The notes: a model not told the origin generated them from the letters alone. 49,715 nucleotides of DNA from Erythrobacter sp. WG (GCF_026586795.1 NZ_JAPFGY010000025.1:1-49715), one strand, 5' to 3'; shown: positions 34,817 through 43,339, counted from the stretch's first letter. Numbers and translations are program-made.

Positions 34817-36409
34817 ATGGGAGAGAACACGGCAGCGGCCGCACAATCGTTCTGCGCCGTGGTGCGCGCGCACGCCGAGGCTGATGGCGATGTCGTCGCC
34901 TTCACCTTCGGCGAGGAGGAACTCGGCTTCGCCGCGCTTTCGGCCGGTGCGGACCGGGTGGCGAACGGCCTGCTGGCGCTCGGTGTCCGGCCCGGCGAGC
35001 GGGTCGCCTTTCTCGGCAAGAACCATCCGCTCTACTTCGAGGCCTTCCTCGGCGCCTCGCGGATCGGCGCGGTGATGACGCCGGTCAACTGGCGCCTCGC
35101 CCCGCCCGAAGTCGCCTACATCCTTGCCGATTGCGAGGCGCGCGTGGTGTTCGTCGGCGCGGGCTTTGCCGCGGCGCTCGCAGATGCCCGTGGCGAGGCG
35201 ACCCGCGTCGCTCACGTGATCGGCATCGACGCTCCGGACTGCGCAGGCCCCGACTATCGCGGCTGGCGCGACAGCTTCCCGGCGACACCTCCACTCCACC
35301 AGCCGCGCGGCGAGGACGACGCCCTGCAGCTTTACACCTCGGGTACCACCGGCAAGCCCAAGGGCGCGGTCATCACCCACGGCGCGATCCTTTCCAGCCG
35401 CGCTGCCGATGCGAGCGGCGCGGCCGTGCGCGCGTGGCAGGAACCGGTCCCCGGCGATGTCACGCTCATCGCCATGCCCTGCTTCCACATCAGCGGGACC
35501 GGCAGCGGCCTCGGCACGATGGTGGCGGGGACGAGCGCGATCGTCCTGCCGGACTACGATCCGGCCAAGGCGCTCGACCTCATCGAGACCTACCCTATCT
35601 CGAAGATCTTCCTCGTGCCGGCAGCGCTGCGCATCCTGCTCGATCACCCGCGCATCGGCGAGGTCGATTTCAGCCGCCTGCGATACGTGACCTACGGCGC
35701 CTCCCCGATCCCGCTCGAACTGATGCGCGAAGCGATCCGGGTGCTGGGCTGCGGCTTCGTGCAGATGTACGGCATGACCGAGACCTGCGGGACGATCGTC
35801 GCGCTCGATCCCGAGGACCACGTGCCCGAGGGATCGGCGCGGATGCGCAGCGTCGGCAAGCCGCTCGCCGGGGTCGAAATCAAGGTGATCGACGAAAGCG
35901 GCAGCGAGGTTCCTGTGGGAACCGTGGGGGAGATCGCCACCCGCTCGGCCAAGACCATGCGCGGGTATTGGAACAACCCGGAGGCCACCGCCGCCGCGAT
36001 CGATGCCGAGGGCTGGCTGCGCACCGGGGACGCGGGCTATCTCGACGCGGACGGATACCTCTACATCCACGATCGGGTGAAGGACATGATCATCACCGGG
36101 GGCGAGAACGTCTACCCCGCCGAGGTCGAGAACGCGCTCTATTCGCACCCTGCGGTCGCGGATGTCGCGGTGATCGGCGTGCCTGACGCCCGGTGGGGCG
36201 AGGCGGTCAAGGCCTGCGTGGTGACGAAGTCGGGCGCGGCCCTGAGCGAGGCGGAGCTGATCGCCCATGCCCGCACGCTGATCGCGGGCTACAAGTGCCC
36301 CAAATCGGTCGACTTCATCGCGGCCCTGCCGCGCAATCCTTCAGGGAAGATCCTGCGCCGCGAACTGCGCGCGCCCTACTGGGAGGGCAGGGACCGGGCG
36401 GTCAACTGA
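34817..36409 (+). CDS. Acyl-CoA synthetase / AMP-dependent ligase
   Basis: 530 residues. All core motifs of the adenylate-forming family are visible: LYTSGTTGKPKGA (ATP loop), YGMTETCG, WLRTGDAGYLDADGYLYI, DRVKDMIITGGENVYPAEVE (hinge) and PRNPSGKILRR with the catalytic Lys. It probably activates a medium or long-chain fatty acid or aromatic acid to its CoA ester. ATG 34817 is preferred over GTG 34802, though neither has a clear ribosome binding site. It converges on folD, and an inverted repeat covers its last codons. Confidence 0.92.
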   Translation: MGENTAAAAQSFCAVVRAHAEADGDVVAFTFGEEELGFAALSAGADRVANGLLALGVRPGERVAFLGKNHPLYFEAFLGASRIGAVMTPVNWRLAPPEVAYILADCEARVVFVGAGFAAALADARGEATRVAHVIGIDAPDCAGPDYRGWRDSFPATPPLHQPRGEDDALQLYTSGTTGKPKGAVITHGAILSSRAADASGAAVRAWQEPVPGDVTLIAMPCFHISGTGSGLGTMVAGTSAIVLPDYDPAKALDLIETYPISKIFLVPAALRILLDHPRIGEVDFSRLRYVTYGASPIPLELMREAIRVLGCGFVQMYGMTETCGTIVALDPEDHVPEGSARMRSVGKPLAGVEIKVIDESGSEVPVGTVGEIATRSAKTMRGYWNNPEATAAAIDAEGWLRTGDAGYLDADGYLYIHDRVKDMIITGGENVYPAEVENALYSHPAVADVAVIGVPDARWGEAVKACVVTKSGAALSEAELIAHARTLIAGYKCPKSVDFIAALPRNPSGKILRRELRAPYWEGRDRAVN

Positions 36410-36430
36410 GGGACCGATTCGACCGCCCGG
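36394..36430. terminator. Two-way hairpin between the acyl-CoA ligase and folD
   Basis: CCGGGCGGTC (36394-36403) pairs perfectly with GACCGCCCGG (36421-36430). The left arm lies in the last codons of the ligase and the right arm touches the folD stop, so the structure can serve both converging genes. No T-run follows on either strand. Confidence 0.5.
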
Positions 36431-37327
36431 CTAAAGCCCCTCGGGTGCGTCCAGCCCGGCGTGGGCGTGCGCGGCGACCAGCGTGTTTCTGAGTAGCACC
36501 GCGATGGTCATCGGCCCCACCCCGCCCGGCACCGGGGTGATCGCACCTGCGACCTCCAGCGCCTCGGCAAAGGCGACATCGCCCACCAGCCGCCCCTTGG
36601 GCCGGTCTTCGGTGGGCGGCAGGCGGTTGATGCCGACGTCGATCACGCAAGCGCCGGGCTTGATCCAGTCGCCCCGCACCATCTCCGGCCGGCCCACCGC
36701 GGCGACCACGATATCCGCCCGGCCCACCACCTCGGCAAGGTTCCGGGTCCGGCTGTGCGCCAGCGTCACCGTCGCGTTCGCATCGGTCAGCAGCTGCGCC
36801 ATCGGCTTGCCGACGATGTTCGAGCGGCCGATCACCACCGCCTCGAGACCCGCAAGGTCACCCAGCCGGTCCTGCAGCAGCATCAGGCAGCCCAGCGGCG
36901 TGCAGGGCACGAAACCCCGCTGCCCCACCGCCAGCCGCCCGGCGTTGATGACGTGGAACCCGTCGACGTCCTTGTCCGGGTCGATCGCGGCGATCACCGC
37001 CTGCTCGTCGAGCCCGGCGGGGAGCGGCAGCTGGACGAGGATGCCGTCGACCTCCGGGTCGCGGTTCAGCCGTTCGACCAGCGTCAGCAGCTCGGCGGCG
37101 CTCGTCTCGGCGGGCAGGCGATGCTCGAAGCTGGCGATCCCCGCCTCGGTGCAGGCCCGGCCCTTGGCGCCGACATAGACCTGGCTCGCCTCGTCCTCGC
37201 CGACCAGCACCACCGCCAGCCCCGGCGCACGGCCGGTGGCCTGGCGGAAGGCTGCGGCGTGCGCGGCCACGCGGGCGCGCAGTCCCTCGGCGAACGCCTT
37301 GCCGTCGATCCGCGCCGCCTCGCCCAT
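36431..37327 (-). CDS. folD: Bifunctional methylenetetrahydrofolate dehydrogenase / cyclohydrolase
   Basis: 298 residues. The cofactor-cycling enzyme of one-carbon metabolism, using NADP. Active-site Tyr51 and Lys55 are in [13 protein letters not shown] forms the substrate floor, and [14 protein letters not shown] is the Rossmann-side signature; the C-terminal [17 protein letters not shown] is also intact. Its ATG shares a base with the yggT stop (TGATG), so the two are coupled. Confidence 0.97.
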   Translation of the reverse strand: MGEAARIDGKAFAEGLRARVAAHAAAFRQATGRAPGLAVVLVGEDEASQVYVGAKGRACTEAGIASFEHRLPAETSAAELLTLVERLNRDPEVDGILVQLPLPAGLDEQAVIAAIDPDKDVDGFHVINAGRLAVGQRGFVPCTPLGCLMLLQDRLGDLAGLEAVVIGRSNIVGKPMAQLLTDANATVTLAHSRTRNLAEVVGRADIVVAAVGRPEMVRGDWIKPGACVIDVGINRLPPTEDRPKGRLVGDVAFAEALEVAGAITPVPGGVGPMTIAVLLRNTLVAAHAHAGLDAPEGL

Positions 37328-37608
37328 CAGGCGAGCGCGCCCTGGAGGATGTAGCCGACCGCGTTGAGGAGCATCAGGAAAACCATCGGCGAGAAGTCGA
37401 TCGCCCCGGTATCGGGCATCACCCGCCGGATGGGGCGAAGCGCGGGCTCGAACAGGCGGCTCAGCGCATCGTGGACGGCGGCGGCGAACTGGTTGCTCGG
37501 GCTGATCACGTTGAAGGCGAACAGAAGGCCGAGGATGAACCAGATGATCAGCAGCATATTGGCGGTGTTGATCACCATCAGGAAAATCTGGAGAATGGCG
37601 TCACTCAT
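37327..37608 (-). CDS. yggT: YggT family membrane protein
   Basis: 93 residues, two hydrophobic helices separated by a short polar loop, with [20 protein letters not shown] in between, the conserved YggT signature (PxxxPxRRxxPxxGxxDxSP). The family has been linked to cell division and membrane or chloroplast-like assembly, but the function here is unknown. It precedes folD directly. A hairpin lies between it and argB. Confidence 0.93.
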   Translation of the reverse strand: MSDAILQIFLMVINTANMLLIIWFILGLLFAFNVISPSNQFAAAVHDALSRLFEPALRPIRRVMPDTGAIDFSPMVFLMLLNAVGYILQGALA

Positions 37609-37681
37609 GGCCTGTGCGGCTCCCTAACGTGCGGCGCTGCCCGGCCCGTTGCCGTCGGCGCGTTATGTGATGTCCCTCGAA

Positions 37682-37711
37682 CGAGGCGTATTAACCGGAT
37701 AACACGCCTCG
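37682..37711 (-). terminator. Possible hairpin terminator after argB
   Basis: CGAGGCGT (37682-37689) and ACGCCTCG (37704-37711) pair perfectly around 14 AT-rich bases, 18 bases beyond the argB stop. There is no run of T, so termination would need a factor. The AT-rich loop could instead be an operator. Confidence 0.4.
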
Positions 37712-37728
37712 CGCCAGCCCGTTCCGCC

Positions 37729-38652
37729 TCAGGCCCGCACCAACGTGCCGGCGCCGCGCGCGGTGAAGAATTCGAGCAGCATTGCGTGCCCCACCCGCCC
37801 GTCGAGCACCACCGCCGCCTCGCAGCCCGATTGCACCGCGGCGACGCAGGTCTCGAGTTTCGGCACCATGCCGCCGCGGATCACGCCGTCCTCGCGCAGC
37901 TTGGCGATATCGGCGGGGGTGAGATCGGTGAAAAGCTCGCCGTCGGCGCCGAGCACGCCGGGCACGTCGGTCAGGAGGAACAACCGTGCCGCGCCCAGCG
38001 CCGCCGCGATGGCGCCCGCCATGGTGTCGGCATTGATGTTGTAGGTCGCCCCGTCCTCGCCCTGAGCGATGGGGGCGATCACCGGGATCATGCCGGCTGC
38101 GACCATCGTGTCGATCACCGTCGTGTCAACGCTCGCCGGCTCGCCCACGAAGCCGAGGTCGACCGCCTGCTCGATATTGCTGTCGGGATCGCGGGTGGTG
38201 CGCGTGACCTTGCTCGCCATGACCAGCCCGCCGTCCTTGCCCGAGATGCCGATTGCCTTGCCCCCGGCGGCGGCGATCCAGCCGACCAGCTCCTTGTTAA
38301 TCGCGCCCGACAGGACCATCTCGGCGACCTGGGCGGTGGCCTTGTCGGTCACCCGGAGGCCGTCGACGAAGGTGCTCTCCACCCCGAGGCGCTTCAGCAT
38401 CTGGCCGATCTGCGGGCCTCCGCCATGCACCACCACCGGGTTGATGCCGACTGCCTTCAGCAGCACGATATCCTCGGCGAAATCGCGCGCCGCCTCGGGA
38501 TCGCCCATCGCGTGGCCGCCGTATTTCACCACGAAGGTGCGCCCGGCGTAGCGCTGGAAATAGGGCAGCGCCTCGATCAGCACCTCGGCCTTGGAGAGAT
38601 CGGGGGAGAGATCGGGCGTGCCCGCCACGGGATGGTTCGGCTTGTCGGTCAC
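37729..38652 (-). CDS. argB: Acetylglutamate kinase
   Basis: 307 residues. It phosphorylates N-acetylglutamate in arginine synthesis. [12 protein letters not shown] with the ATP-binding Lys, [14 protein letters not shown], and the [12 protein letters not shown] segment match the ArgB family. The short N-terminal extension ([20 protein letters not shown]) contains the kinked helix found in arginine-inhibited hexameric forms, so feedback control by arginine is likely. The gene stands alone. Confidence 0.97.
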   Translation of the reverse strand: MTDKPNHPVAGTPDLSPDLSKAEVLIEALPYFQRYAGRTFVVKYGGHAMGDPEAARDFAEDIVLLKAVGINPVVVHGGGPQIGQMLKRLGVESTFVDGLRVTDKATAQVAEMVLSGAINKELVGWIAAAGGKAIGISGKDGGLVMASKVTRTTRDPDSNIEQAVDLGFVGEPASVDTTVIDTMVAAGMIPVIAPIAQGEDGATYNINADTMAGAIAAALGAARLFLLTDVPGVLGADGELFTDLTPADIAKLREDGVIRGGMVPKLETCVAAVQSGCEAAVVLDGRVGHAMLLEFFTARGAGTLVRA

Positions 38653-38803
38653 CGGCGTCTTTCCGTTGTGCGCGGGCCTTACCGCGCGCTCGCCGGCGCC
38701 CTAGCGGCTTGCGAGGTCCGGGCCAAGCGGCTTGGTGCCCCGGGCACGATCCGGAGTGCGCCTGCAACGGACTGTTGACGCCCGGCGCGCAAGAGTGCCG
38801 CGC

Positions 38804-38974
38804 ATGAGCGACATCTTTTCAAGCACTTCTCCCTCCGATCCCCCGGGCGGCGGGCGGCGCCGGGCCGAGCGGCGGCAGGCATCGGCTCCCTGCGAGGGGG
38901 CCGAGCGCCGCGACGTGGAGCGCCGATCGGGCCGGGATCGCCGCGCCGCCCCGCGCAGCGACGGCCTCGGCTGA
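38804..38974 (+). CDS. Small Arg-rich protein, hypothetical
   Basis: 56 residues, with Ser/Pro at the start and a basic rest (GRRRAERRQ, ERRDVERRSGRDRRAAPRS). Repeated ERR-x-x-x-R spacing suggests a nucleic acid-binding or disordered tail, but there is no recognised domain. It is the only + strand candidate between argB and the YdcH gene, and no strong ribosome binding site precedes it. High GC makes open frames easy, so it may not be real. Confidence 0.35.
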   Translation: MSDIFSSTSPSDPPGGGRRRAERRQASAPCEGAERRDVERRSGRDRRAAPRSDGLG

Positions 38975-38988
38975 ACCGCCTCGCAGGC

Positions 38989-39240
38989 CTACCCGGCGGG
39001 CGCCTGTTCGAGGATCGCGGCGATCGTGTCGAGCAGGTGCAGCCGCTCTTTCCGCAATGTTTCCAAGCGCGTATCGCAGGCCGCCTCGACCCCTGCCTCG
39101 ATCCGGTGGATGGCGCGGTCGACCTGGTGGTGCCGCTCGGCGAGGCGCGCGACGTGGGCATCGGTCTGTTTCAGCCGGCGCAGCGCGATCGCGTCCCGGG
39201 GGAAGATTTCGGCAAGCTCGTGGGGGGTGTGTGCGGACAT
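38989..39240 (-). CDS. YdcH family (DUF465) small coiled-coil protein
   Basis: 83 residues. HVARLAERHHQVDRAIHRIE followed by LRKERLHLLDTIAAIL is the two-helix hairpin characteristic of DUF465/YdcH (Fx.L..eHH.ld..I..lE, LKkeKL.LKDeI). Function is unknown. ATG 39240 gives the normal length; an upstream in-frame ATG adds residues unlike the family. Confidence 0.88.
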   Translation of the reverse strand: MSAHTPHELAEIFPRDAIALRRLKQTDAHVARLAERHHQVDRAIHRIEAGVEAACDTRLETLRKERLHLLDTIAAILEQAPAG

Positions 39241-39358
39241 CGGCGTCTCCCGTGTTGGAGCCCCCCGCCGAGGCCCCAACGCCGCAGCGGCATTTGACCG
39301 GGGTCAAAAGGGACTGGAAGCCTGCGCGCAGGCCGCTATTCTGGGGTCGGGATAAGTC

Positions 39359-39859
39359 ATGCAGCGCCTGCCATCCATCCGTCGCTTTGCGGCTATCGCC
39401 CTGATTCCGCTCGTTTCCTTGAGCGCTCTTGCGCTGTGGCCGCGGGCCGGGGAGGCGCAGGGCACGCGCCCGCCGCCGCCCGCCGGAGAGCACCGCGCGC
39501 TCTTCCCCATCTGCGCCGGCCCCAGCCGGGTCACCTGCGTCGTCGACGGCGACACACTGTGGCTGCGGGGCACCAAGATTCGCATCGCGGACATTGATTC
39601 TCCAGAGATTTCAAGGCCTGGCTGCCCGCGCGAGGCGCGGCTCGGGCGGCAGGCGACCGAGCGGCTGCGCCAACTCCTCAACGCCGGACCCTTCACCCTC
39701 CTCCCCCCGCCGGACGGGCGCAGCGAGGACCGCTACGGGCGCCAGCTGCGGATCGTCCACCGGGACGGCGAATCGCTCGGCGAGACCCTCGTGAAGGAGG
39801 GGCTGGCGGCCCGCTGGGGCGGACCAAGGCCGCGCTGGTGCGGGTCTGAGGGGGTCTAG
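39359..39859 (+). CDS. Thermonuclease family protein (SNase-like)
   Basis: 166 residues with a signal peptide (to about residue 34, GEAQG). The staphylococcal nuclease-like domain shows VVDGDTLWLRGTKIRIADID, then SPE (residues ~60-83), with the Asp residues that bind calcium, and DRYGRQLRIV. Its C-terminal GSEGV and stop codon are encoded by the start of a G-rich repeat (39,842-39,899), so the true end of the ancestral protein may have been changed. It is probably exported to the periplasm to degrade nucleic acids. Confidence 0.85.
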   Translation: MQRLPSIRRFAAIALIPLVSLSALALWPRAGEAQGTRPPPPAGEHRALFPICAGPSRVTCVVDGDTLWLRGTKIRIADIDSPEISRPGCPREARLGRQATERLRQLLNAGPFTLLPPPDGRSEDRYGRQLRIVHRDGESLGETLVKEGLAARWGGPRPRWCGSEGV

Positions 39860-40163
39860 GCGGGGTCTGGAAGGGGTCAAGCGGGGGCTGGACCGGGGGT
39901 AGAAATCGCCCTCGCCGAGGCCAAGCGCCTGAAGGACAAGGGATTTTTCCGCAGAATGCCTAGCCGCAAGCGGTTTGCCGCGCCTTTTCAGGCAAATGCG
40001 CGAAGCACCCTGACGCGGACCGCCCGTCTAGGAAAGGCCGCAAGCCTCCGCGCCTGCCTACCGGCCGCTGCGCCCCGCCCTGTCGCGGCCCGCGCCGCGT
40101 AGGATCGGCGGGCGGGCGCGTGTCGTCCAAATTCGTGTAGGAATTCGCCCCCGGCGCGTGGGC
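39860..40163. other. 304-base gap with G-rich repeat and no clear gene
   Basis: The repeat array runs to 39,899 (G runs at 39850-39854, 39862-39865, 39873-39876 and 39883-39887, loops of 7, 7 and 6). From about 39,900 to 40,101 one + strand frame is open (begins VEIALAEAKRLKDKGFF) but lacks a start codon and ends in arginine/alanine-rich sequence, so it is at best a gene fragment. I see nothing else in it. Confidence 0.5.
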
Positions 40164-40472
40164 TCACGGCGCGCCGCCGAGGCCGAGCCACACGGCAAGC
40201 GCCGCGCCGCCCACCACCTGGAGCACGGCGATCGCGTGAAGCTGGCCGGAGAAGGGCTGCTTCCGCGTCTTGTGCCGGAACAGCGCACGCCCGGCATAGG
40301 CCCCCGGGGTGCCGCCGATCAGCGCGAGCCGCAGCAGCGTCCCCTCCGAGATCCGCCACGCCCCTTGTTCCGCCCGCGCCTTGTCGATCCCGAAGGCGGC
40401 AAAGGCGCAGAAGTTCACCGCGATCAGCGCCGTGGCGATGTTGGCGGGGGTGAGGAGCGCGAGGAGGTCCAT
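40164..40472 (-). CDS. DUF1294 family membrane protein
   Basis: 102 residues with three or four hydrophobic segments. NFCAFAAFGIDKARAEQGAWRISE, then LALIGGTPGAYAG and FRHKTRKQPF are the conserved motifs of DUF1294 (FxxxxxDKxxAxxgxWRIxExxLxxLxxxGGxxGaxxGmxxFRHKTrK). Function is unknown; some members carry an extra cold-shock domain, which is absent here. The gene sits upstream of the palindrome-rich island. Confidence 0.9.
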   Translation of the reverse strand: MDLLALLTPANIATALIAVNFCAFAAFGIDKARAEQGAWRISEGTLLRLALIGGTPGAYAGRALFRHKTRKQPFSGQLHAIAVLQVVGGAALAVWLGLGGAP

Positions 40473-40522
40473 GCAGGAAAGCGATAGCGCGCAAGGGGTT
40501 GCGGAAGGGTTGAGGAGAAGGG

Positions 40523-40599
40523 CCCACCCCTAACCCCTCCCGCAAGCGGGAGGGGGACCTCCTTCTCCCCTCCCGCTCGCGGGAGGGGCCGGGGGTGGG
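40523..40599. repeat. Inverted pair of REP palindromes (REPIN-like) upstream of the DUF559 gene
   Basis: Palindrome A: CCCCTCCCGC (40534-40543), AA, GCGGGAGGGG (40546-40555), with the head CCCACCCCTAA on its left. Palindrome B: CCCCTCCCGC (40567-40576), TC, GCGGGAGGGG (40579-40588), with the inverted head CCGGGGGTGGG on its right. The two are mirror-oriented, which is the layout of a REPIN. Confidence 0.85.
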
Positions 40600-40642
40600 C
40601 ACGCCTTGCCCGCAAACCCGCCCGCTCGTATCCTACCCCCCC

Positions 40643-41008
40643 ATGCCCACCTTCGCCCCCCGCGACACCGCCCGCGCCCGCAGGCTGCGACGCGAGGCGA
40701 CGCCGGCGGAGCGGGCGCTGTGGGCCTATCTGTCGAAGAGCCAGCAAGGCGCGAAGTTCAGCCGCCAGATGCCGGTCGGCCCGTTCTTTGCCGACTTCCT
40801 GTGCCGGGAGTTGGCGCTGGTGATCGAGCTCGACGGCCACAGCCACGACATCGCCCCTGAGCGGGACGCGCGCCGCGACCGCTGGATGGCGGAGCAGGGA
40901 TTTACCGTGTTGCGCTTCACCAACGACGATGTGCGCGGGAACGTAGAGGGCGTGGTAGCCGCGATCCGCGCCGAGGTCGGGCGGCTGCGGGGGTTGAGAG
41001 GAAGCTGA
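40643..41008 (+). CDS. DUF559 endonuclease-like protein within a palindrome cluster
   Basis: 121 residues. The Vsr/REase-like fold is visible: LRREATPAERALWAYL at the start, FSRQMPVG (39-46), then Asp51 in ADFLC and IELDGHSH (61-68) with Glu62 and Asp64, a PD-(D/E)XK-like set, and GFTVLRFTNDDV. DUF559 proteins are predicted nucleases and are often solitary. Here the gene is flanked by five REP-type palindromes within 650 bases, and no methylase or other partner is present. ATG 40643 gives the family N-terminus. Confidence 0.9.
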   Translation: MPTFAPRDTARARRLRREATPAERALWAYLSKSQQGAKFSRQMPVGPFFADFLCRELALVIELDGHSHDIAPERDARRDRWMAEQGFTVLRFTNDDVRGNVEGVVAAIRAEVGRLRGLRGS

Positions 41009-41010
41009 CT

Positions 41011-41104
41011 CCCCTCCCGCTTGCGGGAGGGGCAGGGGGTGGGCCTGTCACAAGGCTCGCTGCGCTCGCGCCCACCCCTAACCCCTCCCGCAAGCGGGAG
41101 GGGG
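41011..41104. repeat. Two facing REP palindromes downstream of the DUF559 gene
   Basis: Palindrome C: CCCCTCCCGC (41011-41020), TT, GCGGGAGGGG (41023-41032), with head CAGGGGGTGGG to its right. Palindrome D: CCCCTCCCGC (41082-41091), AA, GCGGGAGGGG (41094-41103), with head CCCACCCCTAA to its left. The heads face each other, the opposite arrangement to the upstream pair. Palindrome C starts three bases after the DUF559 stop. Confidence 0.85.
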
Positions 41105-41145
41105 CCTACCGGCGGCAAGCGATCGGAGTCGGGCCTCTCCGACAC

Positions 41146-41167
41146 CCCTTCCCGCCTGCGGGAAGGG
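41146..41167. repeat. Fifth, diverged REP palindrome
   Basis: CCCTTCCCGC (41146-41155), CT, GCGGGAAGGG (41158-41167) is a compensated variant of the same stem, in which a C-G pair has become T-A on both sides. It lacks the CCCACCCC head. Its double substitution suggests selection to keep pairing. Confidence 0.7.
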
Positions 41168-41252
41168 CGCGAGACTTGGCGGCTCTGCCGCCTAGTCGCA
41201 GCGGGTTGGGCCTACGCCGAGGGCAAGAAATGAACCGATGAAATGACGGCGA

Positions 41253-42206
41253 TTACGCGGCGGACCGCTTGGGTGCGGGAAGCGCAGGCAATTTGTATGC
41301 TGCGAGCGCGGCATTTGCAGCAGCTGCTGTAATGCCCTTCCTAGCGACTTGCCCCTTGATGTAGGCGACCAGCTTTCCGCCTCGGATGTAATCTTCGCGA
41401 AGCCACCGCTTGAACTCTCCGAGCGCAGCTTCCGGGTAGGCCCAAGGTGTCTGAGGATTGGAAGCCGCCTGCGGGAAATACGCCGGGTAATTATGCTCAT
41501 AGTCAAGTCGCTGACCAAAGCGATCAGCAAGGCGGTTATCAACCCAGTGCTTGCTCCAGCACTTGCCGATGCTTATGTCAGGGATGACCCCGTCATCGGT
41601 GTACACCCCGCCCTGCCCGAGCGTAACCGTTACCTCCGCACTTTCCTTGAAGATGCTGAAGTAGCCGTCAGGCGCACTGTTGTAGACGAGTGAAACGCGA
41701 TCGTGGAACGGCTTCCACAGGTCGTCCATTTGCCGGCTCGGCGTGTATCCAAGTGTCTCGTAGATCGCATCCCGGAAGCCCTTCCGAGCCAATATGCGGA
41801 AATTGTCTCGTGCTTCTTCTTGGCAAAACTGCCCAGCTTCAAATGCATAGTATTCTATGACCGCGAGCGAAATCTCTTCGCGATATGCGTAAAGCACTCT
41901 GCCGCCGACCTGAACGGGGACATGGGCTTCCGAAAGTGAATGACCGTTCTTGGCCAAGATATCGCGAATCTTGCTGATGCGGGGCTTGGGCAGGTCGTCC
42001 TGCCATTGAGTGCTGATGGTTCCGATGTGGGCGTTCTCAACACCGCAGAGTACTGCAAGACCGCGCTGAGTTAGAAATGGCGTGCCATCGCTCAAGATAC
42101 CCATGCCGAAGGTGTTCAGACGCGCGCCATCCAGCTCCTCAAGAGCGAGTTGGCCCTGTGCTTCATCTTGCCTGAGGCTCGCGGGGAGCCGGAAAACTGA
42201 AACCAT
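41253..42206 (-). CDS. Phage-type protein of unknown function, possible BstA-like abortive infection protein
   Basis: 317 residues encoded in DNA near 50% GC, far lower than neighbours, a sign of transfer. Residues ~40-150 (FLTQRGLAVLCGVENAHI, then RVLYAYREEISLAVIEYYAF) look like the DNA-binding head of KilA-N/Bro or antirepressor proteins. Residues ~168-275 (SLVYNSAPDGYFSIFKES, IPDISIGKCWSKHW, then YFPQAASNPQTPWAYPEAAL and FKRWLRE) form a strongly patterned second domain. This two-part layout recalls the BstA phage-defence family, but from memory only. AAGGAG precedes the ATG, which lies 20 bases after the nrdB stop, so read-through from nrdAB could express it. Confidence 0.6.
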   Translation of the reverse strand: MVSVFRLPASLRQDEAQGQLALEELDGARLNTFGMGILSDGTPFLTQRGLAVLCGVENAHIGTISTQWQDDLPKPRISKIRDILAKNGHSLSEAHVPVQVGGRVLYAYREEISLAVIEYYAFEAGQFCQEEARDNFRILARKGFRDAIYETLGYTPSRQMDDLWKPFHDRVSLVYNSAPDGYFSIFKESAEVTVTLGQGGVYTDDGVIPDISIGKCWSKHWVDNRLADRFGQRLDYEHNYPAYFPQAASNPQTPWAYPEAALGEFKRWLREDYIRGGKLVAYIKGQVARKGITAAAANAALAAYKLPALPAPKRSAA

Positions 42207-42226
42207 CTCGCTCTCGCTCCTTCTAC

Positions 42227-43273
42227 CTACTCCGCAGCCTCAGCCCCAAACAGCCCAGCCTCGGCCTCTTCAGCCCCCGCCTCATTCGCAGCCTTCGCCT
42301 TCTGGCGCTTGTCGAAGCTCGACCAGACGTCGTTCCAGTTCCCCCGCGTCGCGCCCTTCGAGTATTCGGTCGCGCGGGTTTCGAAGAAGTTGGCGTGTTC
42401 GACGCCGTTCAGCAGCGGGGTCAGCCACGGCAGGGGGTGTTCCTCGATCATGTAGATCTCCTGGAGGCCCAACTGCTTCAGGCGCCAGTCGGCGATGTAG
42501 CGGATGTAGCGCTTGATCTCCTTGGCGCTCATGCCGTCGACCGGGCCCATTTCGAAGGCGAGGTCGATGAATGCGTCCTCGAGGCGGACGGTCTTCTGGC
42601 AGATGTCGATGAGGTCCTCCTTCACCGCCTTGGTGAGGCACTGGCGTTCCTCGCAGAAGGTGTGGAAGAGCTTGATGATGCCCTCGCAGTGGAGGCTCTC
42701 GTCGCGGACCGACCAGCTGACGATCTGGCCCATGCCCTTCATCTTGTTGTGGCGCGGGAAGTTCATCAGCATGGCGAAGGAGGCGAACAGCTGGAGCCCC
42801 TCGGTGAAGCCGCCGAAGGCCGCGAGCGTGCGGGCGATGTCTTCATCGGTGTCGACCCCGAACTGGCCGAGGAAGTCGTGCTTGTCCTTCATCTCCTCGT
42901 ATTCGAGGAAGGCGGAGTATTCCGCCTCGGGCATCCCGATGGTGTCGAGCAGGTGCGAATAGGCGGCGATGTGCACCGTCTCCATGTTGGAGAAGGCGGC
43001 GAGCATCATCTTGACCTCGGTCGGCTTGAACACCCGGCCGTAGTTTTCGTGGTAGCAGTTCTGCACCTCGACGTCGGCCTGGGTGAAGAAGCGGAAGATC
43101 TGCGTCAAAAGGTTGCGCTCGTGATCGGTGATCTTCTGCGCCCAGTCGCGGCAATCCTCGCCCAGCGGCACTTCCTCGGGCATCCAGTGGATCTGCTGCT
43201 GGCGCTTCCAGAAGTCGTAGGCCCAGGGGTACTGGAAGGGCTTGTAGGTGTTGCGGGCTTCGAGCAGCGACAT
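42227..43273 (-). CDS. nrdB: Class I ribonucleotide reductase small subunit
   Basis: 348 residues. The all-helical ferritin-like fold carries the di-iron/tyrosyl radical site. FFTQADVEVQNCYHENYGRVF and HIAAYSHLLDTIG contain its Glu and His ligands, and EGLQLFASFAMLMNF and WSVRDESLHCEG the later ones. The C-terminal tail is Ala/Glu-rich and lacks the classic E. coli tail sequence. It forms the active enzyme with NrdA encoded upstream, reducing ribonucleotides for DNA synthesis. The start is the ATG at 43273, which opens with MSLLEARNTYKPFQYPWAYD. Confidence 0.97.
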   Translation of the reverse strand: MSLLEARNTYKPFQYPWAYDFWKRQQQIHWMPEEVPLGEDCRDWAQKITDHERNLLTQIFRFFTQADVEVQNCYHENYGRVFKPTEVKMMLAAFSNMETVHIAAYSHLLDTIGMPEAEYSAFLEYEEMKDKHDFLGQFGVDTDEDIARTLAAFGGFTEGLQLFASFAMLMNFPRHNKMKGMGQIVSWSVRDESLHCEGIIKLFHTFCEERQCLTKAVKEDLIDICQKTVRLEDAFIDLAFEMGPVDGMSAKEIKRYIRYIADWRLKQLGLQEIYMIEEHPLPWLTPLLNGVEHANFFETRATEYSKGATRGNWNDVWSSFDKRQKAKAANEAGAEEAEAGLFGAEAAE

Positions 43274-43339
43274 GGGCGGATACTCCTTCGCGTGTGTTCT
43301 TGGCAGATACGCGCGTGGGGCGCGTCCGGATTCAGGTTT

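Noticed and set aside
39900..40101. Possible gene beginning VEIALAEAKRLKDKG
   Set aside because: No start codon or ribosome binding site, and it quickly becomes Arg/Ala-rich; at most a fragment.
40523..41167. CRISPR-like repeat array
   Set aside because: Units are palindromes in alternating orientation with unequal spacing, and no cas gene is present.
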